Shown here: positions 34,336 through 42,312 of the stretch, piece after piece
Position numbering within the stretch: the first letter of the stretch is position 1
Layout: each line of letters opens with the position of its first letter
Origin: a virus
Length of the DNA stretch: 47,071 nucleotides
IMG/VR virus record: IMGVR_UViG_3300023091_000004
Coordinates: 1-47,071 of that record
Direction: 5' to 3' (one strand)
Notes under the pieces: generated by a model
Told to the model about the DNA's origin: nothing
The model's database searches: none
The model's input: the letters and a program-made list of their open reading frames with translations, nothing else
Program-made: the position numbers and the translations under genes

Positions 34336-36053
34336 TTTCGATTTCCTTCGTTGTCGAGCCCTGCGAACAGCGGGAGCTCCTGCACGGCGGACGCCTTCCT
34401 GTGTCGTCCAGCGGACTTCCCCTTTGCGCCGTTCGCGCCCGCAGCGGCCTTTGCCTCTTCGACGATATGGACGGCGGGTTGCTCCTCGACGTTGAGGCTG
34501 TAGTCGTCCCGCCCCCATTCGCAGCGGGTGAGCACGGCTTGCGGGATCTTCTTGACGGTCAGGTTCGGAAAATCATCCTTCCGTGCGCGGAAGGCGGCGC
34601 AGCAGATGAGCAGCGTGCGCTCGCTCCCGACCTGGTCGCTGATGAACCGGAGTTGCTCCCGGCTGAGATTTTGCGTCGTGACGTAGATGAAGTCGTGCTC
34701 AGTCGACTTCCCGTGGAGCCAGAAGACCTCAGGGTCCGGCGCGTAGCGGAACCCCTCGAGCTTGCACATCGCCTCTGCGAGCATCTCCGGGTGATAGTTC
34801 CTGCTGACAATCCAGTTGCCTCACTTGTCCTTCTCGAGGAGCGACGAGGCTAGGTTGAAGAAGTGGAAACCGCCGCCGCCCTGCCACCCGCTGGCCTCGG
34901 TGACACCGCCCGGATCACTGCCTTCGATAACCTTCTTCAGTCGCGGTACGCAGTGCGTGATGGCGTGGTCGCCGAGTTCGATACCGATCCACCGACGCCC
35001 CAACTTGTGAGCTACCGCCGCGGTGGTTCCTTAGCCAAGGAACGAGTCGACAACCAGATCTCCCTCCACCGTCGCGATCTGAAGAATTCTCGCAATCACG
35101 CTTTCAGGCTTGGGCGTCGGGAATGCTGCATTCGGGAATAGGGCCTTCGATTCCACCATTGCCGACTGAGTGTGGCCTACGTCCTCGTGGAGCCACACGC
35201 TACGAGGGACGACGGGGCTCGCTTTCTCAAGGAACCTCTTGAGTCGAGGCGCTCCTCTGCCGTCCTTTCCCCAGTAGACCAGTTTCTCGGCCACGTTCTT
35301 CGCGTGCGTATCCGGTCCGCATCGCCAGACGGCAGTCCGCTTTGGCCACACCTCTTCGCCCGTATTTGGATTGACCAGCGCGTAGTACAGGTTCGGCCGT
35401 TCCTCCGCCGACTTGTTGCAGGTGTAGGTCACCGAGTTCCAAGGGCCGCGCGGATCCTGATCAGGATTGGTGTAGTAGCTGTTCTGCGCGGCGTTGCGTT
35501 CGAGGCGATAAGGGCGCCATACGTCCTTGTTCTTCGCGTACACGAGAATGTAGTCGTGGTCGTTGCTGAGCCACTTGGCGTCATTGGCCGGCGACGCCTT
35601 GCGCTGCCAGATGACGGTTTGGACGAAGTTGTGCCGACCAAACACTTCATCGCAAACCACTTTCATGTAGTGAGCCTCGTTGTCATCGAGGAACATCCAC
35701 ATGCTGCCGTCTTCGCCAAGAAGCTGATGGAAACGCTCAACCCGGTCCCGCATCAGACTCAGCCAGAGTGAGTGCTCGAGCCCGTCGTCGTATACTGAAA
35801 ATGCCGACCCCGTATTGTAGGGCGGATCGACGCACACGCACTTGACCTTGCCAGTGAATTCCTGCTCGAGCGCTTTCATCGCCAGTAGGTTGTCGCCATG
35901 AATTAGCCGATTGTCGAACACGTCGTGTTCGGTGACGCCCTTCGCGGCGTGATAGGAAAGGGCAGCGTCCTCCAGCAGGATGCGCGGCTCTAGCCGCGGC
36001 CGCTCCTCCTTGCCGATCCACGTGAGCTCCAGTCGCTTCTTTCTCTCTGCCAT
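34332..36053 (-). pseudogene. mod: Type III N6-adenine methyltransferase Mod, two in-frame stops
   Basis: 574 codons in one frame from ATG 36053 (MAERKKRLELTWIGKEERPR, a typical Mod start). Motif IV DPPYNTGSAF is intact. Motif I reads VVDSFLG-stop-GTTAAVAHKLG: TAA at 35031-35033 sits where Ser or another small residue is expected. A second stop, TGA at 34821-34823, replaces an expected Trp in EKDK-stop-GNWIVSRNYHP. The frame is otherwise undisturbed to the natural stop at 34332. The first stop cuts motif I (AdoMet binding), so the product should be inactive unless both stops are read through. The frame also extends 12 codons upstream to ATG 36089, where it is fused to the phage repeat encoding MTDSYLFGER. 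Confidence 0.87.
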
Positions 36054-36059
36054 AGCTTC

Positions 36060-36156
36060 CCGTTCTCCAAAGAGGTAAGAATCAGTCATGATCCTTGCCT
36101 CATCGAATTCGAGGCTATGCGAACGCTCTCTTTCGAGAGTCCCTTCACAGTAAGCC
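36060..36156. repeat. 97-bp direct repeat, copy 1 (right edge of the R-M remnant)
   Basis: Matches 46891-46987 without gaps, with about 5 mismatches (95% identity). On the minus strand it encodes the end of the small RHH-like protein (TVKGLSKESVRIASNSMRQG, stop) and, overlapping by ATGA at 36089, MTDSYLFGER, the first ten residues of the 46195-46920 protein. Here those codons run into the Mod gene. The left boundary at 36060 is just upstream of the Mod ATG. It includes a hairpin, CTCTC-GAAA-GAGAG on the minus strand. Confidence 0.92.
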
Positions 36157-36684
36157 CCCTCGACGGAGCTTGCGCAGGGCCGCCCCCGCCCCCTCGACTC
36201 CCGAGCCTTCGGTCATCTCGGCCTTGACCTCGACACGGCCCGTCACATCCTTCAGCTTGATCTCCGTCGGAATGTACGTCGGAGTCTCGATTTCCACGAG
36301 ATCTGAAGTCGCCTTGACGGGCACTCCAGCCTGCTGGGGTGCTACGACGACCGACTGGGACTCCAAGCGGGCCAGGATGGCGTCAAGCTTGCCCCCCTGA
36401 TTGTCGATGGCCTGCCGTAGAAGGCGGTTCTGATCAAGGAGCAGGCGGTTCTCCTCCCGTAGCCGGTCAGCATCCGACATCGGCGGTGGCGGAGGGGGCT
36501 CAGGAGCCCCCGGGCCGGGGTTGAGCCGAAAGAGCTGCTTCTGTGCGATGAGCCGCCAGAGGTCTTTGCTCCGAGCGGCCTTGTCAGCAGGTACAGTTAC
36601 AGTCTGCCCTTGAGGAACATCGAAGCTGATGTCCAAGAGGTGAACCGTGCTCCCGATCAGGCTGACGACTCGAACGTCGTTCAC
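36145..36684 (-). CDS. Hypothetical coiled-coil protein
   Basis: 179 residues. Residues 1-60 are a compact beta-type domain (VRVVSLIGSTVHLLDISFDV, GQTVTVPADKAARSKDLWRL). A Pro run (PEPPPPPPM) leads to a coiled coil at about 70-110 (DRLREENRLLLDQNRLLRQA, GGKLDAILARLESQ). The C-terminal part is polar. It overlaps the upstream gene's stop as ATGA. Its own last codons (GLL, stop) fall in the 97-bp repeat. Probably a trimeric or dimeric virion attachment factor, by architecture only. Confidence 0.55.
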   Translation of the reverse strand: MNDVRVVSLIGSTVHLLDISFDVPQGQTVTVPADKAARSKDLWRLIAQKQLFRLNPGPGAPEPPPPPPMSDADRLREENRLLLDQNRLLRQAIDNQGGKLDAILARLESQSVVVAPQQAGVPVKATSDLVEIETPTYIPTEIKLKDVTGRVEVKAEMTEGSGVEGAGAALRKLRRGGLL

Positions 36685-38108
36685 CGATTTGACCTGTCGT
36701 AGTTGTAAGCGGTTTTTGCAACCTTAAGCTTGGTCTTTCCCGTCGCCACATCCAGAAGCACTCGGGCCTCTTCCGTCATCGGAAGCCGGTATCCTATCGC
36801 TCCGGCGCCCCCCGTCGTGACATTGTTGTGGGACCAATCGTCCCCATCAGCGCCATTGTTTCTGACGTACCAGAAGTGCTGCCCTCCGGGTTCGATGACA
36901 ACCCACTCACCGCCACCATAGATGCGTAGATGGCCATCATCCAGGGCGATCTCTTCACCTTGAGGTTGGTGCCCCGTGCCTCCTACGTAGTGCTCTGGCT
37001 TGGCCGCAAGGTTCCGTAGATTTTGTCTGGCCTGATTTCTCGTATGGGCCTCGTTGGCTCGAATTCGAGCCTCCTCTATAACAGCATCGCAGACTTTCTT
37101 GTCTTGATGGGTGACATACCAACGAGGTTCGTCAGAGCCTTCTTCCCACGAGAAGTTCTCCCACAGGTATCCCTCTTCGGGGGCCACATAAGCCCCACAC
37201 GTTCGGCATTCACCCCCCTTCTGATTCTTCTTTTTTCGGGGACCCACTGACACACTCGGGGACTCGGCAGCCTTCTCTGACTCCTTCTTGTCCATGATCG
37301 AGATGAACCGTCCCACCTCTTGTTCGCTGACGGACACATAGGGAACGTACCAACCACTGGACTGAAACTTGGCATCAGAAAAGTGGCCCCTGATGGTGTC
37401 CTTGTACGGATAGGTGTTTCCCCCGATGACAAAACCACCCACGTAGTTGGAGTCTGCCTTGACGCCAAGAGAAGGCCACCCTTCTTTGTTTCTGTCAAGA
37501 ACGGACTTGATTTTGAGTTCGTGCTCTTTGTGAGCAGCCTCACGCCTGTCCAGATACGAGAACATCTCCTCGACGGCCCGCTCCGTCGCGTGCTCACTGT
37601 AAATGACCCATGAGTTGTTCCCATACTTCGCAAAGGGGAACAGCTTTTTGATTTGCTCCTTGATGGGGAAGGTGTCCCCCGCAAACTGAAACGCCCCTTC
37701 AAACTGTTGAACATACACCCCCTGAAGAGGCCACTTACCCCCGTGCTTCCTCAAGGCCTCTTGGATCTTGGCCGCATGCTCTTTACGCTTGTTCTCTTGC
37801 TCTTCCTTCTGTCTGCGCTCCTCTTCAGGATCCACGGGCTGTGTATTTGAAGCAGGGTCTTCCCCGTTAGCTTCAGCAATCAGCTTGTCCAGATTTTTCC
37901 GCTTCAAAGCTGTGAGCTTGGACGTGGACCCATACCAGACCTTCTTGGAAGGGTCCCACCGAAAGCCTAAGCTCTTGAGCCGCGGCATCACGGCTTGCAT
38001 CTCGTTGTACTTCCCCGAGACCTCCAGGGTGCCGTTCTGTTCCTCTACTAGAACAATTCTGGCAATGCGGCTGAGAAACGACGACACGACCCTCTTCGAG
38101 AGACTCAT
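36681..38108 (-). CDS. Hypothetical protein with three related modules and a zinc knuckle
   Basis: 475 residues. The N-terminus MSLSKRVVSSFLSRIARIV resembles the N-termini of two other genes here (40873-41814 and 45946-46158). Module 1 (about 24-70) has PRLKSLGFRWDPSKKVWYGS. Modules 2 and 3 (about 128-200 and 215-280) share a T(F/Y)P-K-x-x-I ... F-x-x-AK ... W-x-(I/P)Y pattern: GDTFPIKEQIKKLFPFAKYG and GNTYPYKDTIRGHFSDAKFQ. Module 1 is like small DNA/topoisomerase-associated W-rich repeats. A CRTCGAY zinc knuckle follows, then a beta-rich C-terminus. Function unknown. Confidence 0.55.
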   Translation of the reverse strand: MSLSKRVVSSFLSRIARIVLVEEQNGTLEVSGKYNEMQAVMPRLKSLGFRWDPSKKVWYGSTSKLTALKRKNLDKLIAEANGEDPASNTQPVDPEEERRQKEEQENKRKEHAAKIQEALRKHGGKWPLQGVYVQQFEGAFQFAGDTFPIKEQIKKLFPFAKYGNNSWVIYSEHATERAVEEMFSYLDRREAAHKEHELKIKSVLDRNKEGWPSLGVKADSNYVGGFVIGGNTYPYKDTIRGHFSDAKFQSSGWYVPYVSVSEQEVGRFISIMDKKESEKAAESPSVSVGPRKKKNQKGGECRTCGAYVAPEEGYLWENFSWEEGSDEPRWYVTHQDKKVCDAVIEEARIRANEAHTRNQARQNLRNLAAKPEHYVGGTGHQPQGEEIALDDGHLRIYGGGEWVVIEPGGQHFWYVRNNGADGDDWSHNNVTTGGAGAIGYRLPMTEEARVLLDVATGKTKLKVAKTAYNYDRSNR

Positions 38109-38132
38109 ACTTTCCGTGGGCGCACCGATGGA

Positions 38133-38618
38133 TTAACGAAATGCCTTGCGGAGCTGCTCCTGGAACATCTTGGCAAGGTGCCCGTTCATGAACTTGCGGG
38201 CCTCATGCGCGGCCCTATCCATGAGTGTGAAGGGCGCGCGACCAGGGTGCATCCACTTACCGTCCGCCATGGATTTCGGCGTGGCCGACCGGAAGATGAC
38301 CTTCCCGCTCTCGGTGACGATGGGGATGGGCGCCTTGGCCTTGGTGAGCCAGGTCATCTGCCCCGCCTTCTGACCCCCGACGTAGGGGACCCACGCGGAA
38401 GCCTTGGGCGTGATGACAAGGCCGTCCCCCTTGACCTTAATCTCGATCGACTTCGCGAGGGTCTTGTGAGCCTCGACCGAGAATGTCTCCTGAGTGAGCT
38501 TGCCCTTGATGTACTTCAGCATGTCCGACTTGATCTGCTGAAGAGCCCCCTTGATGTCGAGCTTCGCGACCAACGCCTTGGGTGGGGAATTCGTGGTCTT
38601 GAAGGTGAAGAACTTCAT
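38133..38618 (-). CDS. HK97 gp10-like / neck completion candidate
   Basis: 161 residues from ATG 38618, which overlaps the previous stop as TGATG; longer upstream frames are unlikely. Features: an N-terminal helix (LDIKGALQQIKSDMLKYIKG), basic strands, then PYVGGQKAGQMTWLT and the KWMHPGRAPFTLMDRAAHEA segment with a long helix to the end (NGHLAKMFQEQLRKAF). A HPG motif followed by a long amphipathic helix is typical of gp10-like head-tail/tail-completion proteins. Neighbouring neck-type genes fit. Confidence 0.45.
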   Translation of the reverse strand: MKFFTFKTTNSPPKALVAKLDIKGALQQIKSDMLKYIKGKLTQETFSVEAHKTLAKSIEIKVKGDGLVITPKASAWVPYVGGQKAGQMTWLTKAKAPIPIVTESGKVIFRSATPKSMADGKWMHPGRAPFTLMDRAAHEARKFMNGHLAKMFQEQLRKAFR

Positions 38619-40012
38619 CAAAACTCGATGTTTGACCATACGGGGGTACGGCCCTTGAGCTGCTCCTCCTCGGGGATTTCCGGCTTGAACGTCGGCTCCG
38701 CTTCGGCTTCGTGCTCGGGGCCAGTCGGCCTGAACTCGACCGCTGCGTACTTGGCCGGCTGGTCCATGGGAACGCAGTAGCGGATGTCCTTCTCGTCGAA
38801 GCACCCGATGGTGAAGTGTTGCTGAAGGACCATGCCTCGGTTGCTGGGAAGCCGGACGGCACCGATGCTGTAGCGGTCGTTGTTGATGCGGATGAGGAAG
38901 TCCCGGTGCCGCAGAAGCGGTGAGGGGCCAGTGAAGACATCGTTCGTGTGTTCGACCGTTCGGCCAATGTCTGACTGTCTGACCTTGTAGTCGCCTTCAT
39001 CGGGAGAGATGATGATGTCGTAGGGGCCGTCGTAACCCTGCACGAAGCCAACCCCGTAACAGATACGGCAGTCGTTGATTGGTTGGCCAAAATAATCTGC
39101 CTGGATACACGGACAGGGGATGCCGTTGTTCTTCTGAAGCATGACGCGGACGCGCTCGCCCCCTTGCTCCAAGATGAAACGGTTGCGCCGGACGGCCTCG
39201 CGCCAGATGTAGTCGAGCTTCTCCAGCTCGAAGTTCGAGGTCGCGGTCGCTTCTTCAAGGGGCGTCTCGATGACGTTCTGAGGCTGCACGGTCGAGAGCG
39301 GTAGGTTGACCGGGATGCCAACGGTCGTGAAACGGTAGAAGATACGACTGATGAGGTCGGTTCGCAGGAGCTTGCGCAGGCGGACGTAGGAGCATGTGAC
39401 CTTGCTCCCTGGCTTCGGGATGACGTGCTTCTGCCGGGTCTGCGTCCCGGGCTCGAAGGTCGCGGCGTTGACCCCATGAACCGTGGGGTCGTACGGATAG
39501 CCAGCGTCGATCTCGACCTCCCCGACGCGACCGTAGACCCGAAGGACCCTGGCCTCCTGGCCGTCAACGAAGACCCGAACATCGGTGGGCTCGTGCGCGA
39601 AGTAGCCCTGCGAGCCCGACTTGACGATGGGGTCATAGACGGTTTTGAAGACGTACCTGGGCGCGTCCGAACCCGATGCAGACTCTCCCCGACCAAAGAG
39701 GACGAACCTCTCGGATACGTCCTCGTCGACGATGCGCTCGGAGTCCGTCCGGTCCCGCCAGAAGGACGCCCCCACGGGCATCTCCGTGATACGCTCAAAA
39801 GGGCCGTACTCGGAGTCGAAGCTCCGGTAGATGTTGACTCCCACGAGGATGAAACGGCTGTTGAGGGAGAGTTGTGAGGGGTCGTCCCACCGCAGGTCGT
39901 AGACTCCCGGATGTGAGCCCGTCAGGAAGACGTTGAGCGGAGGAAGAGGCCACGGAGCCTGAGTCAGCTCAAGCTCGGTCGGCGAACGGTCTCGGTTGGA
40001 GGCGTAACTCAT
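38618..40012 (-). CDS. Virion structural protein with CxC/CxxC zinc site
   Basis: 464 residues. The opening PPLNVFLTGSHPGVYDLRWD and FILVGVNIYRSFDSEYGPFE look like a fibronectin/Ig-type domain. The middle part is beta-rich with AREAV-type charged segments. GIPCPCIQADYFG and NDCRICYGVGFV form a four-Cys zinc site near 300-330, followed by a domain with HRDFLIRINNDRYSIGAVRL. The C-terminal tail is acidic and Pro-rich. No catalytic motif. Likely neck, connector or baseplate component, by composition and neighbours. Confidence 0.55.
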   Translation of the reverse strand: MSYASNRDRSPTELELTQAPWPLPPLNVFLTGSHPGVYDLRWDDPSQLSLNSRFILVGVNIYRSFDSEYGPFERITEMPVGASFWRDRTDSERIVDEDVSERFVLFGRGESASGSDAPRYVFKTVYDPIVKSGSQGYFAHEPTDVRVFVDGQEARVLRVYGRVGEVEIDAGYPYDPTVHGVNAATFEPGTQTRQKHVIPKPGSKVTCSYVRLRKLLRTDLISRIFYRFTTVGIPVNLPLSTVQPQNVIETPLEEATATSNFELEKLDYIWREAVRRNRFILEQGGERVRVMLQKNNGIPCPCIQADYFGQPINDCRICYGVGFVQGYDGPYDIIISPDEGDYKVRQSDIGRTVEHTNDVFTGPSPLLRHRDFLIRINNDRYSIGAVRLPSNRGMVLQQHFTIGCFDEKDIRYCVPMDQPAKYAAVEFRPTGPEHEAEAEPTFKPEIPEEEQLKGRTPVWSNIEF

Positions 40013-40041
40013 CCGTCACCTCTTAAACGTAACTCAAAACC

Positions 40042-40416
40042 TTACGTCTGTCCGCTCGCACCTCCGGCAAGGCCCCCGCTTTCCAAAGAGTTCGAGCCTG
40101 CCTCTTCGGCCGGAGGTGAAGCCGCCGGCCGGGCCTGGGGGAGCAGCAGGTTCAGCCTGCCCGTCTCTGAGTCGATCTCGCACGCCGTGTCGGGGTCGAG
40201 TCCACGCGAAGCGAGAATGTGCGCGAACAGCTTGCGTCGCTCATCCTCAACCCTTCGAGACTCCACGAGAATCTTGACCTTCTCGTGCTCGATGTCGAGC
40301 ATCATGTCTCCAAGCTGGTGACGTCGGGTGAACAGTTCCCCAACGCGCTTCAGAGTCGCAGCGTCCACGGGGTCGTTCATCGTAAGTATCGGCTTCTTTT
40401 CGGATTCCTGTCCCAT
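40042..40416 (-). CDS. Small coiled-coil protein
   Basis: 124 residues from ATG 40416, with GGGAG 6 nt upstream. A helical core at about 20-75 (AATLKRVGELFTRRHQLGDM, LDIEHEKVKILVESRRVEDE, RRKLFAHILASRGLDPDTAC) is followed by a short beta turn and a Pro/Gly/Ala-rich tail. No family recognised. It starts back-to-back with the only plus-strand gene. The 76-bp gap between them must hold both promoters or leaders; I see no clear -35/-10 pair in it. Confidence 0.55.
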   Translation of the reverse strand: MGQESEKKPILTMNDPVDAATLKRVGELFTRRHQLGDMMLDIEHEKVKILVESRRVEDERRKLFAHILASRGLDPDTACEIDSETGRLNLLLPQARPAASPPAEEAGSNSLESGGLAGGASGQT

Positions 40417-40492
40417 TTTTATCTCCCGGCTGTTGATCGACAGCGGTGTGGTGCCTAGCCCTACAAGGATAGCCTATGAAAGGAAGATTCTC

Positions 40493-40876
40493 ATGCCCCG
40501 CAAGACCAGCCACGACCTTGGCGACCTCTGGGTTGCCATCGACGAGGCTACACAAGGAGCCCTGTACGCTCTTCGATACAGGTGCCGGGAGAACGACTGG
40601 ACGCCCTTCATGTGGGCGCAAACCCCCAAAGAGAGGACTCCCGAAGGCTTCACCCGCTTCCTGTTCGTCGGAACCGACAGCAAAGGGCTCGTGCGGTACT
40701 TCGACTACGCGCTCGTGCCGGATCCCAAGGGGACGGGCGTTCGACTCAATATCTCGGAGTACCTGAGAGAAACCGCGCTCGCAACCCGGCGCATCCGAAC
40801 GGGACTCGACCGCATGGCCAAGGGGCTTGACCCCGTTCCCGAAGCGAATGTGCTTGCTGTGCTCGCCTTGAACTAG
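40493..40876 (+). CDS. Hypothetical protein, the only plus-strand gene
   Basis: 127 residues from ATG 40493, with GAAAGGAAG 6 nt upstream. The composition is natural: KTSHDLGDLWVAIDEATQGA, YRCRENDWTPFMWAQTPKER, GFTRFLFVGTDSKGLVRYFD, then a C-terminal helix with RETALATRRIRTGLDRMAKG. Not recognised. It is divergent from 40042-40416 and converges on 40873-41814, overlapping its stop by 4 nt. Opposite orientation in a solid minus-strand block marks it as a later insertion (a moron) or a gene expressed at a different time. Confidence 0.6.
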   Translation: MPRKTSHDLGDLWVAIDEATQGALYALRYRCRENDWTPFMWAQTPKERTPEGFTRFLFVGTDSKGLVRYFDYALVPDPKGTGVRLNISEYLRETALATRRIRTGLDRMAKGLDPVPEANVLAVLALN

Positions 40877-41814
40877 GCGCTCTTGAGCAGGCCTTCGATC
40901 TTCTTGGTGTCCTTCTCCAGGCCCAGTGCCCAGTCGATGAGCAGCTCGAACGCGCCCTTGAGGTGATTCCATGCCTTGACGAGGACGGATGAGATTGCGT
41001 CGAGGAGACCCGCCGTCTTCACCTCGGTGTCGGGGATGTCCAGGCCCTGCTCGAACCGCTCCGTAGCCTTCTTCACGGCGTCGATGACCTGCTTCTTGTC
41101 CATCTCCTTGAGCGCCTGGTTCATCATGAACTGGAACTCCTTCTCGAACTCGATCGAGTAGTTCTCGACCTCGGGCTTCTTGTTCGCCGCGTCGAGCAAC
41201 TCCTGCATCTTCGTCTGGGCCTTGGCCAACTGCGCGCTGAAGTCCTCCAGCTCCTTCTTGGCACCCGCGAGCCACTTCTGCTTCTGCGCGACACCCGCCT
41301 GGGACTTGGCCTTCGCCATGCCCTCGGTGTGCTTCGCGACGCGCTCCTGCGCATCCGCGATGTAGTCGTTCAGGGACTTGATGTCGATCTGCCACTCGGC
41401 GACGGACTTTCCAAGGGTCGAGATGAGGCCCTCGGAGAGGAGGCGCTGCTTGACCCACTCTTCGACCTGGTCACCCGGTCGGCAAGCCCACTTGCCCTCG
41501 CCACCTTCGCCGCCCATCGAGCCCTTCTGGAACTCCTTGGGGAGCGCGATACCGTTCTTAGCGCACTTGCTGCGCCAGTATTCCGTGGCTGCCCCGTACA
41601 GCTTGCCACGATTGCTCGGCGGGTGACTGCCGGTGAGAAGGTTGTCGATGACCGCCTTCCAGATGAGGAGTACCTTCGTGTCGAGATTGCCCTCATCGAC
41701 CGCGTTCACGACCCCGAGCGGAGGCTGGAACCTGTCATCCGACAAGACGTTGCGGGAGAGAAAACGGCGGACGACGTTCTGTGCAAGGGGAGTGGCGTGG
41801 TGCATGGTTCTCAA
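40873..41814 (-). CDS. Hypothetical virion-type protein with coiled coil
   Basis: 313 residues. The N-terminus MRTMHHATPLAQNVVRRFLS resembles those of 36681-38108 and 45946-46158. Residues about 30-130 are mixed (NAVDEGNLDTKVLLIWKAVI, GKLYGAATEYWRSKC). Residues about 140-235 form a long coiled coil (DYIADAQERVAKHTEGMAKA, KKELEDFSAQLAKAQTKMQE). The C-terminus has an amphipathic segment, LVKAWNHLKGAFELLIDWAL. The shared N-terminus suggests a common localisation or processing signal. Function unknown. Confidence 0.55.
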   Translation of the reverse strand: MRTMHHATPLAQNVVRRFLSRNVLSDDRFQPPLGVVNAVDEGNLDTKVLLIWKAVIDNLLTGSHPPSNRGKLYGAATEYWRSKCAKNGIALPKEFQKGSMGGEGGEGKWACRPGDQVEEWVKQRLLSEGLISTLGKSVAEWQIDIKSLNDYIADAQERVAKHTEGMAKAKSQAGVAQKQKWLAGAKKELEDFSAQLAKAQTKMQELLDAANKKPEVENYSIEFEKEFQFMMNQALKEMDKKQVIDAVKKATERFEQGLDIPDTEVKTAGLLDAISSVLVKAWNHLKGAFELLIDWALGLEKDTKKIEGLLKSA

Positions 41815-41857
41815 TCCTCGTCGAAACAGGGGGTATAGAAGGAAACTTCACGCCGGG

Positions 41858-42259
41858 TCAGCCGAGAGTCTCCGTTTCGTAGCAGCGAGCTAGGTACCGG
41901 AGGAAGACCTTGAAGAACCTGGGGTCGAGGCCGTTCCGTAGGAGCGCTTCAAGTCGGGCTGCCTCCCCCAAGTCATGGGGGCACGCATCTTCGTGCCGCC
42001 CCCGGTGGCCCCCGCAGACGGGACAAGGGATGTCCTCGGGCCGCGCCTGCTTGCTTGCCTTCCGACGCAGGATGGACTGGCCCCTCGGGTCAGGACGGTC
42101 CTGCCACTCCTTGCAAGAGTTCCTGTGCCGACGCATCTCGCCGTAAGTCTTGCTGATGGCGCCGCAGATGCAGGGGTGGATACGACGGGGCAGGGTGAAG
42201 TTCCACCGCCGCACTTGCGGCACGGAGATTCTCGTGCCGAGAGATGTACACCGCCTCAT
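41858..42259 (-). CDS. Double zinc-finger protein
   Basis: 133 residues, basic. Two metal sites are visible: C30, C32, H45, C49 (HPCICGAISKTYGEMRRHRN, SC) and C79, C82, H89, C93 (CPVCGGHRGRHEDAC). Both follow a Cys pair followed by H-x3-C. The rest is a helical C-terminal part with EAARLEALLRNGLDPRFFKV. Likely a nucleic-acid-binding or adaptor protein. No closer family. It starts 8 nt after a strong hairpin. Confidence 0.55.
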   Translation of the reverse strand: MRRCTSLGTRISVPQVRRWNFTLPRRIHPCICGAISKTYGEMRRHRNSCKEWQDRPDPRGQSILRRKASKQARPEDIPCPVCGGHRGRHEDACPHDLGEAARLEALLRNGLDPRFFKVFLRYLARCYETETLG

Positions 42260-42266
42260 GAACTCT

Positions 42267-42281
42267 GCCTCACTGTGAGGC
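42267..42281 (-). other. Intergenic hairpin before the zinc-finger gene
   Basis: Perfect 6-bp stem GCCTCA/TGAGGC with a 3-nt loop in the 53-bp gap upstream of the gene at 42259. No U-run follows, so it is not a standard terminator. It is close enough to the start codon to influence its translation. Confidence 0.4.
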
Positions 42282-42312
42282 GAGAGTACAAGAAGACTAT
42301 GGGCGGGAGAGC

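Noticed and set aside
34332-36053. Stop-codon reassignment to explain the interrupted Mod gene
   Set aside because: The two interruptions are different codons (TAA and TGA), and all phage genes here use TAA, TAG and TGA normally as stops.
38437-39798. Long minus-strand frame overlapping the zinc-site virion protein
   Set aside because: Ser/Arg/Thr-rich out-of-frame shadow of 38618-40012; no domain.
40247-41458. Long minus-strand frame across the plus-strand gene
   Set aside because: Shadow of 40873-41814 and of the opposite-strand gene; Gly/Arg/Glu-rich, no motif, and it overlaps two better-supported genes.
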